Assembly (NCBI RefSeq): GCF_011075055.1
Contig: NC_058150.1
Coordinates: 2,356,001 to 2,420,000, forward strand
DNA from: Mangifera indica
Taxonomy: Eukaryota; Streptophyta; Magnoliopsida; Sapindales; Anacardiaceae
DNA length: 64,000 nt
Direction: 5' to 3'
The first letter of the stretch is position 1. Each line of letters opens with the position of its first letter. A model generated the notes under the pieces. It was not told where the DNA came from and did no database searches. It worked only from the letters and a program-made list of their open reading frames with translations. Shown here in pieces: positions 51,401-62,882 of this stretch. Both the position numbers and the translations under genes were made by a program.

Positions 51401-52974
51401 CAATCTAGCAACCAGATATATTCGTAGAGAAAGCAAGAAAGATCTCCAATATAATAAAGAGATATGAAAAAAAGGCAAGATAATGGACAACATATATATC
51501 ACACTATACAACCCAATTACCCAATGCCAATGAAGACAACAATGTGCAGCAACAATCATGGTAAATAAAGGAAAATTGATGAGTGAGTCATGTATATATT
51601 AATTTTAGTAAGAGGATTAGGGACCAAATTTAACCATCCTTCATACTCAAATGATGTAGACAGGGAACATAAATCTCAATGTCCAAGAATTCACACAGTA
51701 CATAAACTAGGAGACTTATATTAAATCAGATTTGATAATCAGAAGATAATTCGTTCAAAATGTGGAAAGATAAGATAAAAAGAGATCTTTAAAATCTAAA
51801 AATTTTTACTCACAACGTCCTTGAACTATTTAATACAGCACATGTACATCATATTAAAATTTTACAACTTTAGTGACCAAATCTTCGACTAAGAGATAAA
51901 TTCCCATGGTTTCAACTTTAGGATGTGGAGGCAGACCTTGATTTAGAACTCGACGAACAAGTAGAAAGGTCTAGGAAATTCTGAGTATCACAAAATAAAT
52001 AAACTTACCTAGACCAATAATATAAACTCCAGTATTTGGCCTAAATTTTACGAAGCCAGCCCACAAACCATTAGAAAAGAAATAAAACAGGTATCCACGA
52101 TAACTAAGGATATGAATCTCAACACTGTGTGAAGCCAACACAATTGAGATTGAAGACTACCTTATGTCGTTCTTGTTTCTACACAAGATAATTTCTCTAA
52201 TTTAATACCATGTACCCTCGAATGATATTCATGAAATAGATCTCCTAAAATATAATTAGTTTCCTTTCTTGCAACTAGAAATAAAACTATCATCCTACAA
52301 ATGTATGAATTCAACAAGGATACAGACCATCCTTAATTAATACATTAATTTTTTGATAAATTGATAGTTCCATTACAAACAATACCTACATATACCAAGG
52401 CATTTTTATGAAATAGCCCGACCAAGAAAACTGATATGCTAGACTACATGCAACTTAGAGTCTCAAAACTTGGCTGACAGTACCACTTAACTACCAAACT
52501 TGTCATAAGATCCTCTTCATAGTACAGAAACCCCACTCATCCAAACAATAACAAGGAAAACAAAATTACAAGACATAATTTTCCCGAATTTTTTACTCTA
52601 CCTAATAATTCTAACTGAAGTCAACCATGACAAGATTTTGTATGTAACAGAAAACAGATCACAGGAACCCTAATACCTAACCAATAATCAAAATCAAACA
52701 TCAAGGGTCAGAATTTCCCCAAATTTAAAATCAAAACAAAACCCTAGTTGAATTAAACATTAATCGAAACAGCGTCTTAGCGATGTAGAAAGCATGAAGG
52801 AGAATAGGCAGAGAAGAAGTAAACCTGAAAGACGGCGAGAGCAATGAACTGTTCGAGCTTGAGAGTGAGCTGATGCCAGAGCTTCTTCTGGTACAGATCT
52901 GCCAAAGCATTGTACCACTCGCTGAGCTCTGGGTGGGCGTTGCGCAAGGAGTCTAGGTACTGCAGAGCTGCCAT
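48456..52974 (-). CDS. RPN9: 26S proteasome lid subunit RPN9 (PSMD13)
   Basis: Six coding exons: 52974-52825, 51308-50862, 50656-50576, 49156-48960, 48875-48776, 48641-48456. They give 386 residues, matching the plant RPN9 length, with all phases correct. It starts MAALQYLDSLRNAHPELSEW. The helical N-terminal solenoid includes KINLLKLAHFTVIVSRQYSE and CKKILDDGKSMFDSM. The PCI domain follows: KVEWLYYILQAFNSGDLVRY, NEKKLLEKINILCLMEIIF, RTIPLSVIAERTKLSIEDVE, and the winged-helix end GIIDQVEGTVHVSWVQPRVL. RPN9 is a structural lid subunit of the 19S regulatory particle. The intron between 49156 and 50576 contains a hAT-type MITE (49546-49882). Confidence 0.97.
49546..49882. mobile_element. Non-autonomous hAT-type MITE in RPN9 intron
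   Basis: A 337-bp element with terminal inverted repeats: left TAGGGCTGGATTCAAACCAA; right end ...GGCTCGAATCCAGCCCTA. It is flanked by an exact 8-bp target duplication, CAAGCAAG, at 49538-49545 and 49883-49890. An 8-bp duplication with TAGGG-type ends is the hAT signature. The interior is GAGCTCGAGCTC-rich and contains two AACGTCGTTTT motifs. No coding capacity. Confidence 0.9.
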
Positions 52975-53189
52975 GGTTCAAAAATTAACAGCCAAAGCGC
53001 CGAACAAAACAGTGGTGTTTCAATATCTTTCTCGTTCGATTTTTATTTCTTTGCGCTTTTTATGTATTTTTTCTTGAACCCAAAGAAAAGAATATTAGTT
53101 GTTTTTTCAAATCACCCGAACCAGACTCCAGTCAAATGGGCTTGCTGGACGGTCTAACTTAGTGCCTTATTATTATACGGGCAAAGTAC

Positions 53190-53880
53190 TGTTGCCCACC
53201 CAAGTTTTAACTCAAACTTTAAATTATATCTGAATAGTTGAAAACTTTAAACTTTTACGTTAATTTTTTCTATTAATAGTAAGAATAAAATAATTATTTT
53301 ATTGATAATATAATATAATTTTTTTTTTCCTTTTAAAGTTTAAAAGTTAATAATTTTATTTTCACTTAAAGTTTTCAAATTTTAAAAAATAATATTTTTA
53401 CCCCTAAACCTAAGGTCTTCATATTTTTCTAACTCTAACGGTCTCTCAAAACTTTTAAAAACAACAATTTTATCCTATTTTTGAACTTTACTTTTCGACA
53501 TTCTTTCAGTGTTCTCTCTGACACTTAAGTTAACGATAAACATTGATACGATGAAGAGATATCTTTTTGTCTCACGATGATGTGACGAAAGATATTTTTT
53601 TGCCACACCATCTTTTCCTGTTGGTTAGAAGAAAGAGGAGGTCAGAGAGGATGTCGAAAGTTGAAGTTGAAGAGTGAAGATAAAACTACTATTTTTAAAA
53701 GTTTTAGGGGACTATTGCAGTTTAAGACATATGAAAACTTTATGTTTAGAGGGAAAAATATTATTTTTTAAAATTTAAAAAGTTTAGATAATAATAAAGT
53801 TGTTAATTTTTAAAATTTAAGAAAAAAAAATTTAATATGTTTTTAATATTAAGCGGAAAAGATATTAACTGTTTGATTTC
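53190..53880. mobile_element. Decayed foldback element upstream of RPN9
   Basis: The left arm (about 53330-53530) pairs imperfectly with the complement of about 53620-53830. For example, TTTTTACCCCTAAACCTAAG matches the complement of a stretch near 53740-53760. The CCTAAACCTAAGG...CATATTTTTCTAA segment and the Phe/Cys-rich pyrimidine core also resemble 41970-42075 of the element beside IWS1, so both belong to one family. Ends are approximate. Confidence 0.65.
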
Positions 53881-54937
53881 TTGAGTTACAGTTGTGACAA
53901 AGGTATTAACTGTAAAAGAGTTGGCCATTATACTGATTCTTAAACTGTTGCTTCATCAGTTGTAGCTCACCCTATTTAATTTTTTGAGTTCTTCGTTTTT
54001 GGTCAATGGATACAAGAGTTTGCTTGGCTTAGAGCAGTAGAAACAGTTTCACCAGGCTTTAGACTTAGTTTAGAATTGATATTATGAGTTTGTTTATACT
54101 TGCCAAAGCAATTCATAATTCTGTCCACCAGCTTACTTGTCTCTGTCTATTTCTCTCCAGTTAATTATGTCCGATTCCATGTACTTAACATCCTTCGCGA
54201 TTCAATTATGTTTTCTTTATGAACTTGATTAGCTCCTTTCGCTTTGCTTATTACTGATTTTTGTGGTGTTGGCTCAAGTATCATTGAAAAGATTAGAGAA
54301 ATCGAAGCCGAGATGGCTTGCACCAGTCTGTTAATCTTCTAATAGGTTTTGAATATTATGTTGCTGTGAGGTGAATATTATGCCGTGTACTGTGGCTGAA
54401 ATTTATATAATACTTTGTTTTTTTTTCACTTATATGTAGACTTTAATCCTACTTATACTCAGCATCAATTTTCTTACTCGTACTATGTATGTGACTCTAA
54501 TTATTTTCTTTTTGGTAAAAGGTAAATAAGGCTCAGTGCATAAGTTACGTGAGTCATTTGCATTTGGGCTTTTGCTTTGTCTTCTTGACGACGACGGGCA
54601 GATATCTGGAAAGTCTAAATATACTACCTAGAAATGGGGAACTGCTGTGGTGTAAGAATTTAAGAGGTAAGAAGACAGATAACGAGAGACAGTTTCTGCA
54701 GGCTTCTGTTGCCGACTCCGTATCATCTGGTCACCAACTTCCTTGACCTTCCAGCATTGGGCAAGCATAAGCCCCATACATGGTGTTACGACTTTAAGGA
54801 GACCTGTGACCCCTTTGTGAAGGGCCATCCATTCTCCTGAATTTGCGGGTGCCTGAGGTATTTTCTACGTACCACCTGTGTCGATTTTGGGTTGCTGTGT
54901 GTGTGTGCAGTCTTCCCTTAATTTGATCTGGGTATTA
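53881..54937 (+). promoter_or_regulatory. Upstream region and probable 5' leader of the PPR gene
   Basis: Includes likely leader exon sequence and a TGTGTGTGCAG acceptor-like site at 54902-54910, 28 bases before the ATG. A GC-richer stretch at 54580-54860 has short open frames on both strands, none recognised. Confidence 0.4.
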
Positions 54938-57190
54938 ATGGGTGTTTTCTGCCGTTCAAGAACATGCTTACATCATCAGCCCAAGTTGTATAGAAGCCTC
55001 GTTTTTTTTCGTGAAAACTTCCGTTGGGTTTACACGGCTTCCTCGGCTTTTTTGTTGGAAGACCATGTGTTTGATTGTAGTCCTGATAGGGTTGAAGCTT
55101 ATGTAATTGATATTAATTTGATTGATGAGTTTAATGTTCCAAAAAGTAGGTTTCTTAGGCAAAGAAAAAGCAAATTATTTCCCTTAGTTGGGAAAGTTTT
55201 GAAGTCTTTGAATTGGGAGATTACAAGGGAAATGAGATTCTTTAAAGCTGTGAAGAGATACGGATTTTCTCATTCCTTTGATGCTTATAGAATCATTGTT
55301 CATGCATTTGCATTGGCAGGGATGGAAATGGAAGTGCATGCCTTGCTTAGAAATATTGTTTGCTATTATGAGGAGGCCAACATGGATATGTATGAGTTGT
55401 TTCCAGGTATATTGGATTCACATGAGCATGTTTGGAGATCACGGATTGTATTTATTATGCTTATGAGGGTTTTTGCATCTAATTCAAGGCTTGAAAATGC
55501 TGTGGATGTTTTTGTTCAAATTAAGAAAATTGGGCTTGAACCAGATATCTTGGCCTGCAATTTTCTGCTCAAGTGTTTGGTGGATGCAAGTAGAGTAGAT
55601 ATTGTGACAAGTTTGTTTGAAGAGTTGAAGAACTCAGGGCCATCACCTAATGTTTACACATACACAATTATGTTGAATTTTTACTGTAAAAGACATCGAG
55701 GGCAGGATATCAATATTGAGCAAGCAACTGAGATTCTGAAAGACATGGAGAGGAGTGGGGTAAAGCCAACTGTTGTATCATATAGTACGTATATTCAGGG
55801 ACTTTGTAGTGCAGGCTGTGTTGAACATGCTTTGAAGTTTATTCGGGATTTGAAATGTAGAAATCAACCTCTCAATGCTTATTGTTATAATGCTATTATT
55901 CAAAGTTTCTGCCGAAATGGTGAACTATATCAAGCTTTGAAGGTTTTGGAAGAAATGAAGGACCACAATATATCTCCAGATGTTTATAGCTACAGCATTT
56001 TAGTTGATGGATTTTGCAATGCAGGAGATATTATGACAGGTCTCAATTTGATCGAGGAGATGGAACACAATAGTATAAAGCCTTCCCTAGTTAGCTATAG
56101 CTCTCTCCTTAATGGTCTTTGTAAGAGTGGACTAGTGGACAAAGCACTTGATATGTTTCGTGATCTTGGCTGTTTAGGATATGAGTATGATCATAAAGTG
56201 TATAACATCATAATAAGTGGATTTTGTCTTCATGATGATATGGATTCTGCCAAGAAACTTTTAGAGGAGATGATCACCAATAATTTGGACCCTAATGACT
56301 TCAGTTTTATCCGAATGATTCACAAGTTCTGCAAACTGGGAGTCTTACAAAAAGCCTTGGAACTTTTAAGTACGATGTTGAAGATTGGCCTCTATCCAAA
56401 TACCTATACTTGCAACATTATTGTTGATGAATATTGCAAAAAAGATCATTTTGAGAAGGCATTGAAATTTATAGATGCAATGCAATGCTGTGGCACTATT
56501 CCCAACTCGTACACATATAGCAAAATCATAAATAGGCTTTGCAAGGCCAAAAAACTAGGAAACGCATTGGGACTTCTTCCTAAAATGTTTAAGAAGAATA
56601 TTTTACCTGAAATTGTTCATTATGCTACCATTGTAGATGGATATGCTAAACAGTCAAACCCGAAGAAAGCTTTTAGGTTGTACTCAAGAATGCTGAAAGC
56701 TGGGATAGAACCCGACAAAGTCACTTATACAATTCTTATCAACATGTTCTGCCATTTGAGCAAAATGGATAAAGCATATGGTCTCTTTAAGGAAATGATT
56801 GAAAAAGGTTTGATTCCAGATACAATTTGTTACACATCTGTTATTGCTGGTTTTTGTAGAATTGGAGATATGAACAAGGCTTGGGCTCTGTATAATGATA
56901 TGTTACACAAAGGTTGTTTGCCTAGTGTTGTTACCTATACCTGTCTAATTGATGGTTACTGCAAGTTACGAAGAATGGATGTGGCATCTTTGTTATTAGA
57001 TAAAATGAAAAAAAACAATATCACTCCTGATGTGGTGACTTATAATGTTCTCATTGCTAGTTACCAAAGTCTTGGGCAGTTTGAGGAAGCCTATAAGGTT
57101 TTTGAAGAGATGAAGAAGAATGGTATTTTTCCAGATGACATTACCTATAAGACACTAAGGCTTAATACTAATGTGGTCACTGAAGCTTGA
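54938..57190 (+). CDS. P-class pentatricopeptide repeat protein
   Basis: Single uninterrupted frame of 750 codons from the ATG at 54938; an upstream in-frame extension has no ATG. The N-terminus MGVFCRSRTCLHHQPKLYRS is basic and acid-free, as in mitochondrial presequences. From about residue 165 to the end there are about 16 tandem 35-residue repeats, for example PNVYTYTIMLNFYCKR, PDVYSYSILVDGFCNAGDI, PSVVTYTCLIDGYCKLRRMD and PDVVTYNVLIASYQSLGQFE. There is no E, DYW or SMR tail, so it is P-class. Such proteins bind organellar RNA in a sequence-specific way through residues 5 and 35 of each repeat, and affect processing, stability or translation. The target RNA is unknown. Most PPR genes, like this one, lack introns in the coding region. 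Confidence 0.95.
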   Translation: MGVFCRSRTCLHHQPKLYRSLVFFRENFRWVYTASSAFLLEDHVFDCSPDRVEAYVIDINLIDEFNVPKSRFLRQRKSKLFPLVGKVLKSLNWEITREMRFFKAVKRYGFSHSFDAYRIIVHAFALAGMEMEVHALLRNIVCYYEEANMDMYELFPGILDSHEHVWRSRIVFIMLMRVFASNSRLENAVDVFVQIKKIGLEPDILACNFLLKCLVDASRVDIVTSLFEELKNSGPSPNVYTYTIMLNFYCKRHRGQDINIEQATEILKDMERSGVKPTVVSYSTYIQGLCSAGCVEHALKFIRDLKCRNQPLNAYCYNAIIQSFCRNGELYQALKVLEEMKDHNISPDVYSYSILVDGFCNAGDIMTGLNLIEEMEHNSIKPSLVSYSSLLNGLCKSGLVDKALDMFRDLGCLGYEYDHKVYNIIISGFCLHDDMDSAKKLLEEMITNNLDPNDFSFIRMIHKFCKLGVLQKALELLSTMLKIGLYPNTYTCNIIVDEYCKKDHFEKALKFIDAMQCCGTIPNSYTYSKIINRLCKAKKLGNALGLLPKMFKKNILPEIVHYATIVDGYAKQSNPKKAFRLYSRMLKAGIEPDKVTYTILINMFCHLSKMDKAYGLFKEMIEKGLIPDTICYTSVIAGFCRIGDMNKAWALYNDMLHKGCLPSVVTYTCLIDGYCKLRRMDVASLLLDKMKKNNITPDVVTYNVLIASYQSLGQFEEAYKVFEEMKKNGIFPDDITYKTLRLNTNVVTEA

Positions 57191-60100
57191 AAGCAACTAG
57201 AAGAAAACATATGAAAAGATGTGATGGTAATTTTTGTCATTTTGGAAATCTTGTTAATGTGATTTTATATTATTTTTCATACTACTTTCACTATCAATTA
57301 GATGCAATAAATTTTAACTTTCTAAATGCATGTATGTTCTTAAATGTAGATGTATTATGTGACATTATTTTGTAATTCAATAGAGAACTATTTTTAAGTA
57401 GTGTAGGAGAATTATGTTGTTTCAGAGAATGTTTTAGTTTCACATGAACCATAATGTGTGATACACATCAATTGCTAAATAGTGGTGGGAATACTGGATA
57501 GAGATATTAATTGGTGGTGAACATATTGTCTACATGTCATGCTAATTAGAAAAGAAAAACTATTATTTCATACACCTATTTGAAACCTCTCATATTCGAT
57601 GATTATATTTTAGATTTCTCTTTTCAATTAGTGTGAGTACTATATAATCTCATTTGTTCGCTTGGATATATGTTCTGTCTCTATTGTGGATGGATCTTCC
57701 ACATAACTTTTAAAAACTTCTTTTAAATACCAAATTATATGTTACAACTTTCATTTAGCACACATAACCTTATTCCTTCTTGTAGTATATCAATTTTTGT
57801 AAATTACACCTTGGTATATCAGTCTTTTGTACATTACTAGTTAATTGAGTTTTATTAATTTTTACGTTTTTGGGTATGAAAGACTGTGCATCTGTGTCTG
57901 TCTTACTCATTTAAACACATTGCAAGCAATTTCTTATCATTGGAGATTCTCTAACAAATTGTGGCTGGCCTGACAGCTATCTCAACTCCTGTCCCAAGTT
58001 GAAGATAACAAGAAGGTGCAGCAGGGGAAGTTAACATCTTCATGGTAAACTCATCACCAAGTTCTGAAAATCATAGCTTCCTTTGTTTTCTTCCTTTCTG
58101 ACAATATATTTTAATTCTGACATTTTGAGGGCTTGAACCAGATTATTCAGGGAGGTTCAGAGTATCCATAGCTGGAGCAAAAATTTTGGGCTTCCAGTTA
58201 TGAAGTATGAGTTAAGAATGTAACTCTGTCCTAGACATTGGTTAGGTAAATTTTGAACAAATGATTTTTAATTTGTTTAAAAAAACTGACAAGTAGGGTA
58301 ATCTATCTTTTGAATTTTTCCTGATTTAACTCTTGTTGCTTTAGTAGTGCATCGGCTAAAACTTGAATATTGCATGAACAAACAGAACATAAATTCTACT
58401 AAAGTTTGGTGTCAATGGGTATTTGAGGCTATGTTTCTTATGAAAAAATAAAAAGAGGACTATAGAGGTGGCTTGCCTGTTGGTTTTTCTGTGTTATACT
58501 CTTTTACCTATGCAGACTAAACCATCATATAGGATGTAAACAGCTTTGTTTTGTTATAAATTGTTTAAAAATTTGGCTTCAAAGTAGTAAGAAAATGAAT
58601 TCTGGAGCTACAAGATTGTTGACGTATACAGTACTTTGTCATTGTATAATGCTCACACCAGACACGTTTATTGCTTCTGTTTTTACTAATTCTTAGTCCT
58701 GATGCTGGAGTAAACTGGAGGTTTTTTCATGAGTTCAAATTGTGGCAGGTTAGCATTTGTTCAGAAAAAAGCAACTTTTGGTTCAGTTCTTTGACATCTT
58801 GCTTGGGCATGTTAAAAGCTCAAATTCTCTCTCCCAAAAAAAATTTAAAAAAGAAACTTATACGTGTGCCTGTACACTACTCACATATGTATTGCGTATA
58901 CCAGTGAATTTAATTCTTTACTGTTGTATTGTGCAACTTTTCAGTATCGATAAAAAAATCTGATGTAAACCAGGTTTGACCACCTACCTGTATTCTGCAG
59001 AGTCCATTTATACTTTTTGCTGTTTGTTTGAGTTCTACATCTTCAGAGTTTGATTACTTTGATATATTTTCGTATGTACTTCCATGACACTAGGCATACA
59101 CTGCTTATTCTAGGGTGGGTATTAATCCTCATATTTAGTTGTGGAAACTTGTAAAAGTGTTCTACATGGAATAGCTGCTCAATACTTTTTTTTCCTTTTT
59201 GGTGAGTTTTCGTAAGAATATCCCTGTGAAGTACCTCATAAAGACGGTTTTATATTGGTCCATTAAATGTCATTTTTCCGCAATTCTTAGTTTACCTCAA
59301 AATCCATTATTTATCGGAAAAAAAAAGAAAAGAAATATGTAGATAGTTTTGATAAATTGTTCAATCAATTATCTGAATTTTTATTTTTATTTATGCTTCC
59401 AATAATTTTATTTGTGCTTCTTGTGTTATCATTACAGAATTCTTAGACATCACATAATCCACTGTGCCATGCCATTTTTTTATTAAGCAAGCTCTCTGGC
59501 TGCGGGTCTTAATTGTGTGTTTCTTTATAAAACCTTGCACTTAACCATAAACTATTACTAGTTTGTCGCCTTTCTAGTTTTTTGTCATTAGCATCAGGTG
59601 TACGTGTGCCAATTTATTAAAGTAACCAAAACCATAGCTCCAATTTATTTGTTTGTTGGGTTTCTATTCATACACCTCCCATGTGAGCTAGCCAAATAAT
59701 ATTTGTGACAATATATAGTGTGTTTATAGCAATTTGGTGAATTTCAGGAAGGGTTTCCTAAAATTGTCAATTGACAAGGTCTGACTGTATTTAAGCATAT
59801 CTTAGGGGACACCAATAATTTTCTTTTTTCCTTTTGAAGTGATAATCTTAAAACTGTTATGGGTTGCTGTATTATTCCCGGCCAGCGTACTGCTTTCAAG
59901 CATCTCTCTTAATGTTTTTGCTTATAGCTAAATGAATAGACATTTTTTGTCTCATGCTTATTTTTTGTTTCTGTCTCATTTACAAATTTTAGAATTACAA
60001 ACCCACAGGTACAAATCTTCCGCAAAGTAGAAAAGGAAAAAGGTTACTCTAGAGAAGCTGTTATGGCACATGTATTTCAACAGCATGTAATGATTATACA

Positions 60101-60212
60101 AGATTTAGACATGCTCATCAGCCTGTGAAGGAGCAATTAACACAATCACTTAAAGACAGGAAGAGCAATTAGTTCACAAATTTTAAGGAAAAAGTCTTGT
60201 AGGAAAATCATA
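57191..60212 (+). other. Downstream of PPR: 3' UTR plus possible unassigned exons
   Basis: Three splice-like, open plus-strand segments were noticed: 57977-58044 (SQLLSQVEDNKKVQQGKLTS, bounded by TGACAG and GGTAAA), about 58700-58748 (PDAGVNWRFFHEFKLWQ, bounded by TTCTTAG and GGTTAG) and about 60010-60130 (VQIFRKVEKEKGYSREAVMA). They could be exons of a small unrecognised gene or non-coding exons of the PPR transcript. Phase continuity among them was not established. Confidence 0.3.
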
Positions 60213-61240
60213 TCAATCATTTACAGTGTCTACATCTTCCTCAGGCTTCACAAAGAACTCAATGAAAGCAATTCGACCAGGTTGTTGATATCCTGCATAA
60301 TCAATGTGCGGGTATGGAGCAGAGGATCTAGCCACAGAAACCAAGTGCTGGACTTTTAACATTCCACCTCTCCCAATAATCAACTTCCTCTGTTATCTTT
60401 AGTAGCACTGCTGGGTATATTTGAAGTTGTCGCGTGGAGAAACTTGTTCTTGAACCTGTAGGAGTCAAGGCAAGAAGCATCAAGGTCTGGTTGTATTACA
60501 CGTCAAGAATCTGTAAGAGACTTCATGGTCACAGTTAAATGCTATCAAAAGATCAGTGTTTCCATAATCCATCAAGGCTATCTGCATACAATATGAGAAC
60601 TGTTTCTTCTGAAAACAGTTAATTGCTGGTAACAGATGCAGTCTAAGAAGTTGAAATTAAATGATACCTGCAAGTCTCCATGACCTTCTCCTTTGAAGGA
60701 AATGGAAGGGGGATCTGGTCGCAGTTTGATCTGAATGCTTGATCCTGGCCACTCAAGGTCATCAATAGCTTCCTTCAGTGCTGCAGACTCCAGTGTAAAA
60801 ACACAAAAGGTCCCAGGGAAATCTTTAATCCACAATTAAATAGTATTAATATATGCAGTAGCTGTATGTCTAATTTGCTAAAGCCTCTTTTCGTTTTTAC
60901 AGGTAGTCCATCTCTCAGAATGGTAATCCAAGAACTGGGTAGCTGCTTCTTCGGCTTCTGTCGGGTGGAATTCTGAATTTTTTTGGATTTGAAAACTAGG
61001 GCTGCAGTTCAACTTTCTTCCCTACATTCCAACTTGACAAAGTCTCTTCACCTTAAAAAATAGTATTTTGAATATAGTTGTGAAGAGGGGTGGAAGGATC
61101 CTGGGAAGTCTTTGGCCTCCCGAACCCTTCTTATGCAGTTTTGTGAAAGTATTCCTTGACGCTAAAACTGAGAGGTGTGCTACCTGCAGGTTCAAAATTG
61201 TAATCCCATGAAATCATATCTTGTATTCTTCTCCTGCTTT
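60213..61240 (-). pseudogene. RAD1: Truncated RAD1 (9-1-1 checkpoint clamp) fragment
   Basis: Four remnant exons match the C-terminal half of plant RAD1: about 61240-61155 (ISWDYNFEPAGSTPLSFSVK), 60787-60668 (SAALKEAIDDLEWPGSSIQI to EGHGDLQ, exactly 40 codons), 60581-60511 (NTDLLIAFNCDHEVSYR) and 60455-60213 (KFLHATTSNIPSS, QHLVSVARSSAPYPHIDYAG, RIAFIEFFVKPEEDVDTVND, stop). RAD1 forms the PCNA-like 9-1-1 ring with RAD9 and HUS1 in DNA-damage signalling. Lesions: the 5' half is absent; reading continuity is lost in the first remnant (about 61235-61250); the donor after SFSVK reads GA instead of GT; the donor after EVSYR reads AT instead of GT; and about four bases are missing near 60383-60386, giving a premature stop after KDNRGS. 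Introns are retained, so it arose by DNA duplication, not reverse transcription. Confidence 0.85.
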
Positions 61241-62681
61241 CTGTGGGGAGCTGCTAGCATCTGGTGAATAAACAGATCTGTGAACTGTACTATATGATTG
61301 CGTCTGTCGCGACAAGCTCATTATTTTTCCCATTCCTTCCAAATTTCCTCCACGATAAAAACATATAAAGTAGTTTTCTTTCTCTTCTCATGCATAATGG
61401 CCAATGAAGTAATTTCAAAAACATATTTTACTAAATTATGTGACGAACTCCCTTCATTTGTTTGTATGTTTAGTGTTCTTCTTTATTGAATTTGTATTGA
61501 AACTTCAAATTGTCTAATAATTGTAATAATATAACTCTATTTATGGGAAGAATTGCTATTGTTAATAGTTTGAGATATTTTGACTTGAATTGTTGACTGC
61601 TAATTTATGATAATCCAACTATTTGAAAGTTGATGAGATAAGCCTTGAGATCGGTCACCAGACAACTTAACAATCATGGAAGCTTTCTAGGACCTCGAAA
61701 ACAACTTGTTATTCCCTTGGCCAAGCAGCCTCTTAAACTTCCCAGGTTGCCAGTATAATTAGCTCTTTCACATGGATTTGCCAACGTACATTTACCAGAA
61801 TCACAAGTTCTTTGTTTGGTAATGAAGAATTCTATTCGAATTGGATTATCACTTTTAAAACCGAATTAATCATATCGAACAAAACAAACTCTAGATCCAG
61901 TGATTTATCCCTCAACTATTGAACCAAGTAAGTTAAAATTTTGATTTTAATATGTTATCAAAGAGACTTGAACTCGTATTCTCTTATACAATGAGCAGAA
62001 TAACAAAGTTTTTGCTAGTTTGTATCTTGACGAGTTTAGTTGCCAATAACAATATGGCTGTTTATTGTTTTTCTTTTTGAAGCACAGAAATAAAATCAGC
62101 GGTTATTCTCATCTGTGCTCTTGATGATTTCTTGTGTATTTATACTTATATTTAGTAAAAAGAAAAGAAGATGAAAGTTCCAGCTATTACCTAATAAAGT
62201 ATACAATAATACTTCATTGTATTAACGGTAGTAATACGGCAATATATTAATGTGTATAAACAAATTGACATATTAATATGCAATTGAGTGATTTTGATTA
62301 AGAAATTAAACAATTAGATTATTCAATCACAATATGACATGTCAATATCATTAGGAAGATTATATATGATAACACCCATCCCTCAACTGAAATCTGAAAT
62401 CTATCCGAACCTGGATTGCTTTTCTCAGAATATTAACATCAGGGTTACAGAGTTGCATCACAAAATTATTGAGAAGTTGAAAAGCTAAGTATGAAGTGAA
62501 ATATTCATACTAAATTTATTAAATATGCATACATTTACGATGACTCATTTAGATGTATATATATGAATCCAACAAAGTATATGCAAAGGGTAAATCATGT
62601 AATATGCCCAAAAAATAAGCACAAATTAAATATATATGGAAATTATGCAAGATGTATTCCACTAGGGATCAATACCAGGCT
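61241..62681. other. Intergenic
   Basis: No further RAD1 exons or other genes were recognised. The sequence is AT-rich from about 61800. Confidence 0.5.
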
Positions 62682-62882
62682 TTATATTCCAGACTCTTCC
62701 AGTAGATGCAGCAAATTATGTTCAGGAGCACTCAGAGATGGTAGAATTGACCGATTAGGTTGCATTGGGCGAGGCTTTGTCCCAACATCTTCTGATTCAA
62801 GGACCCCTCCTTCTTTCATAACTGGCAAGTCAGCTCTCCTTCTTATGCCTGTCGAGACTCGTTCCTTCCATATTCTTCCATC
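62682..62882 (-). CDS. Last exon of an unidentified minus-strand gene
   Basis: An acceptor (TTGATAG) at 62883 precedes an open stretch of 66 codons and a TAA. It reads DGRIWKERVSTGIRRRADLP, VMKEGGVLESEDVGTKPRPM, QPNRSILPSLSAPEHNLLHL, LEESGI. The composition (charged, no low-complexity bias) and the clean splice site argue for real coding sequence. I do not recognise the family. Upstream exons must lie to the right, probably beyond the window. The assumed phase 0 at the acceptor is not proven. Confidence 0.55.
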   Translation of the reverse strand, partial: DGRIWKERVSTGIRRRADLPVMKEGGVLESEDVGTKPRPMQPNRSILPSLSAPEHNLLHLLEESGI

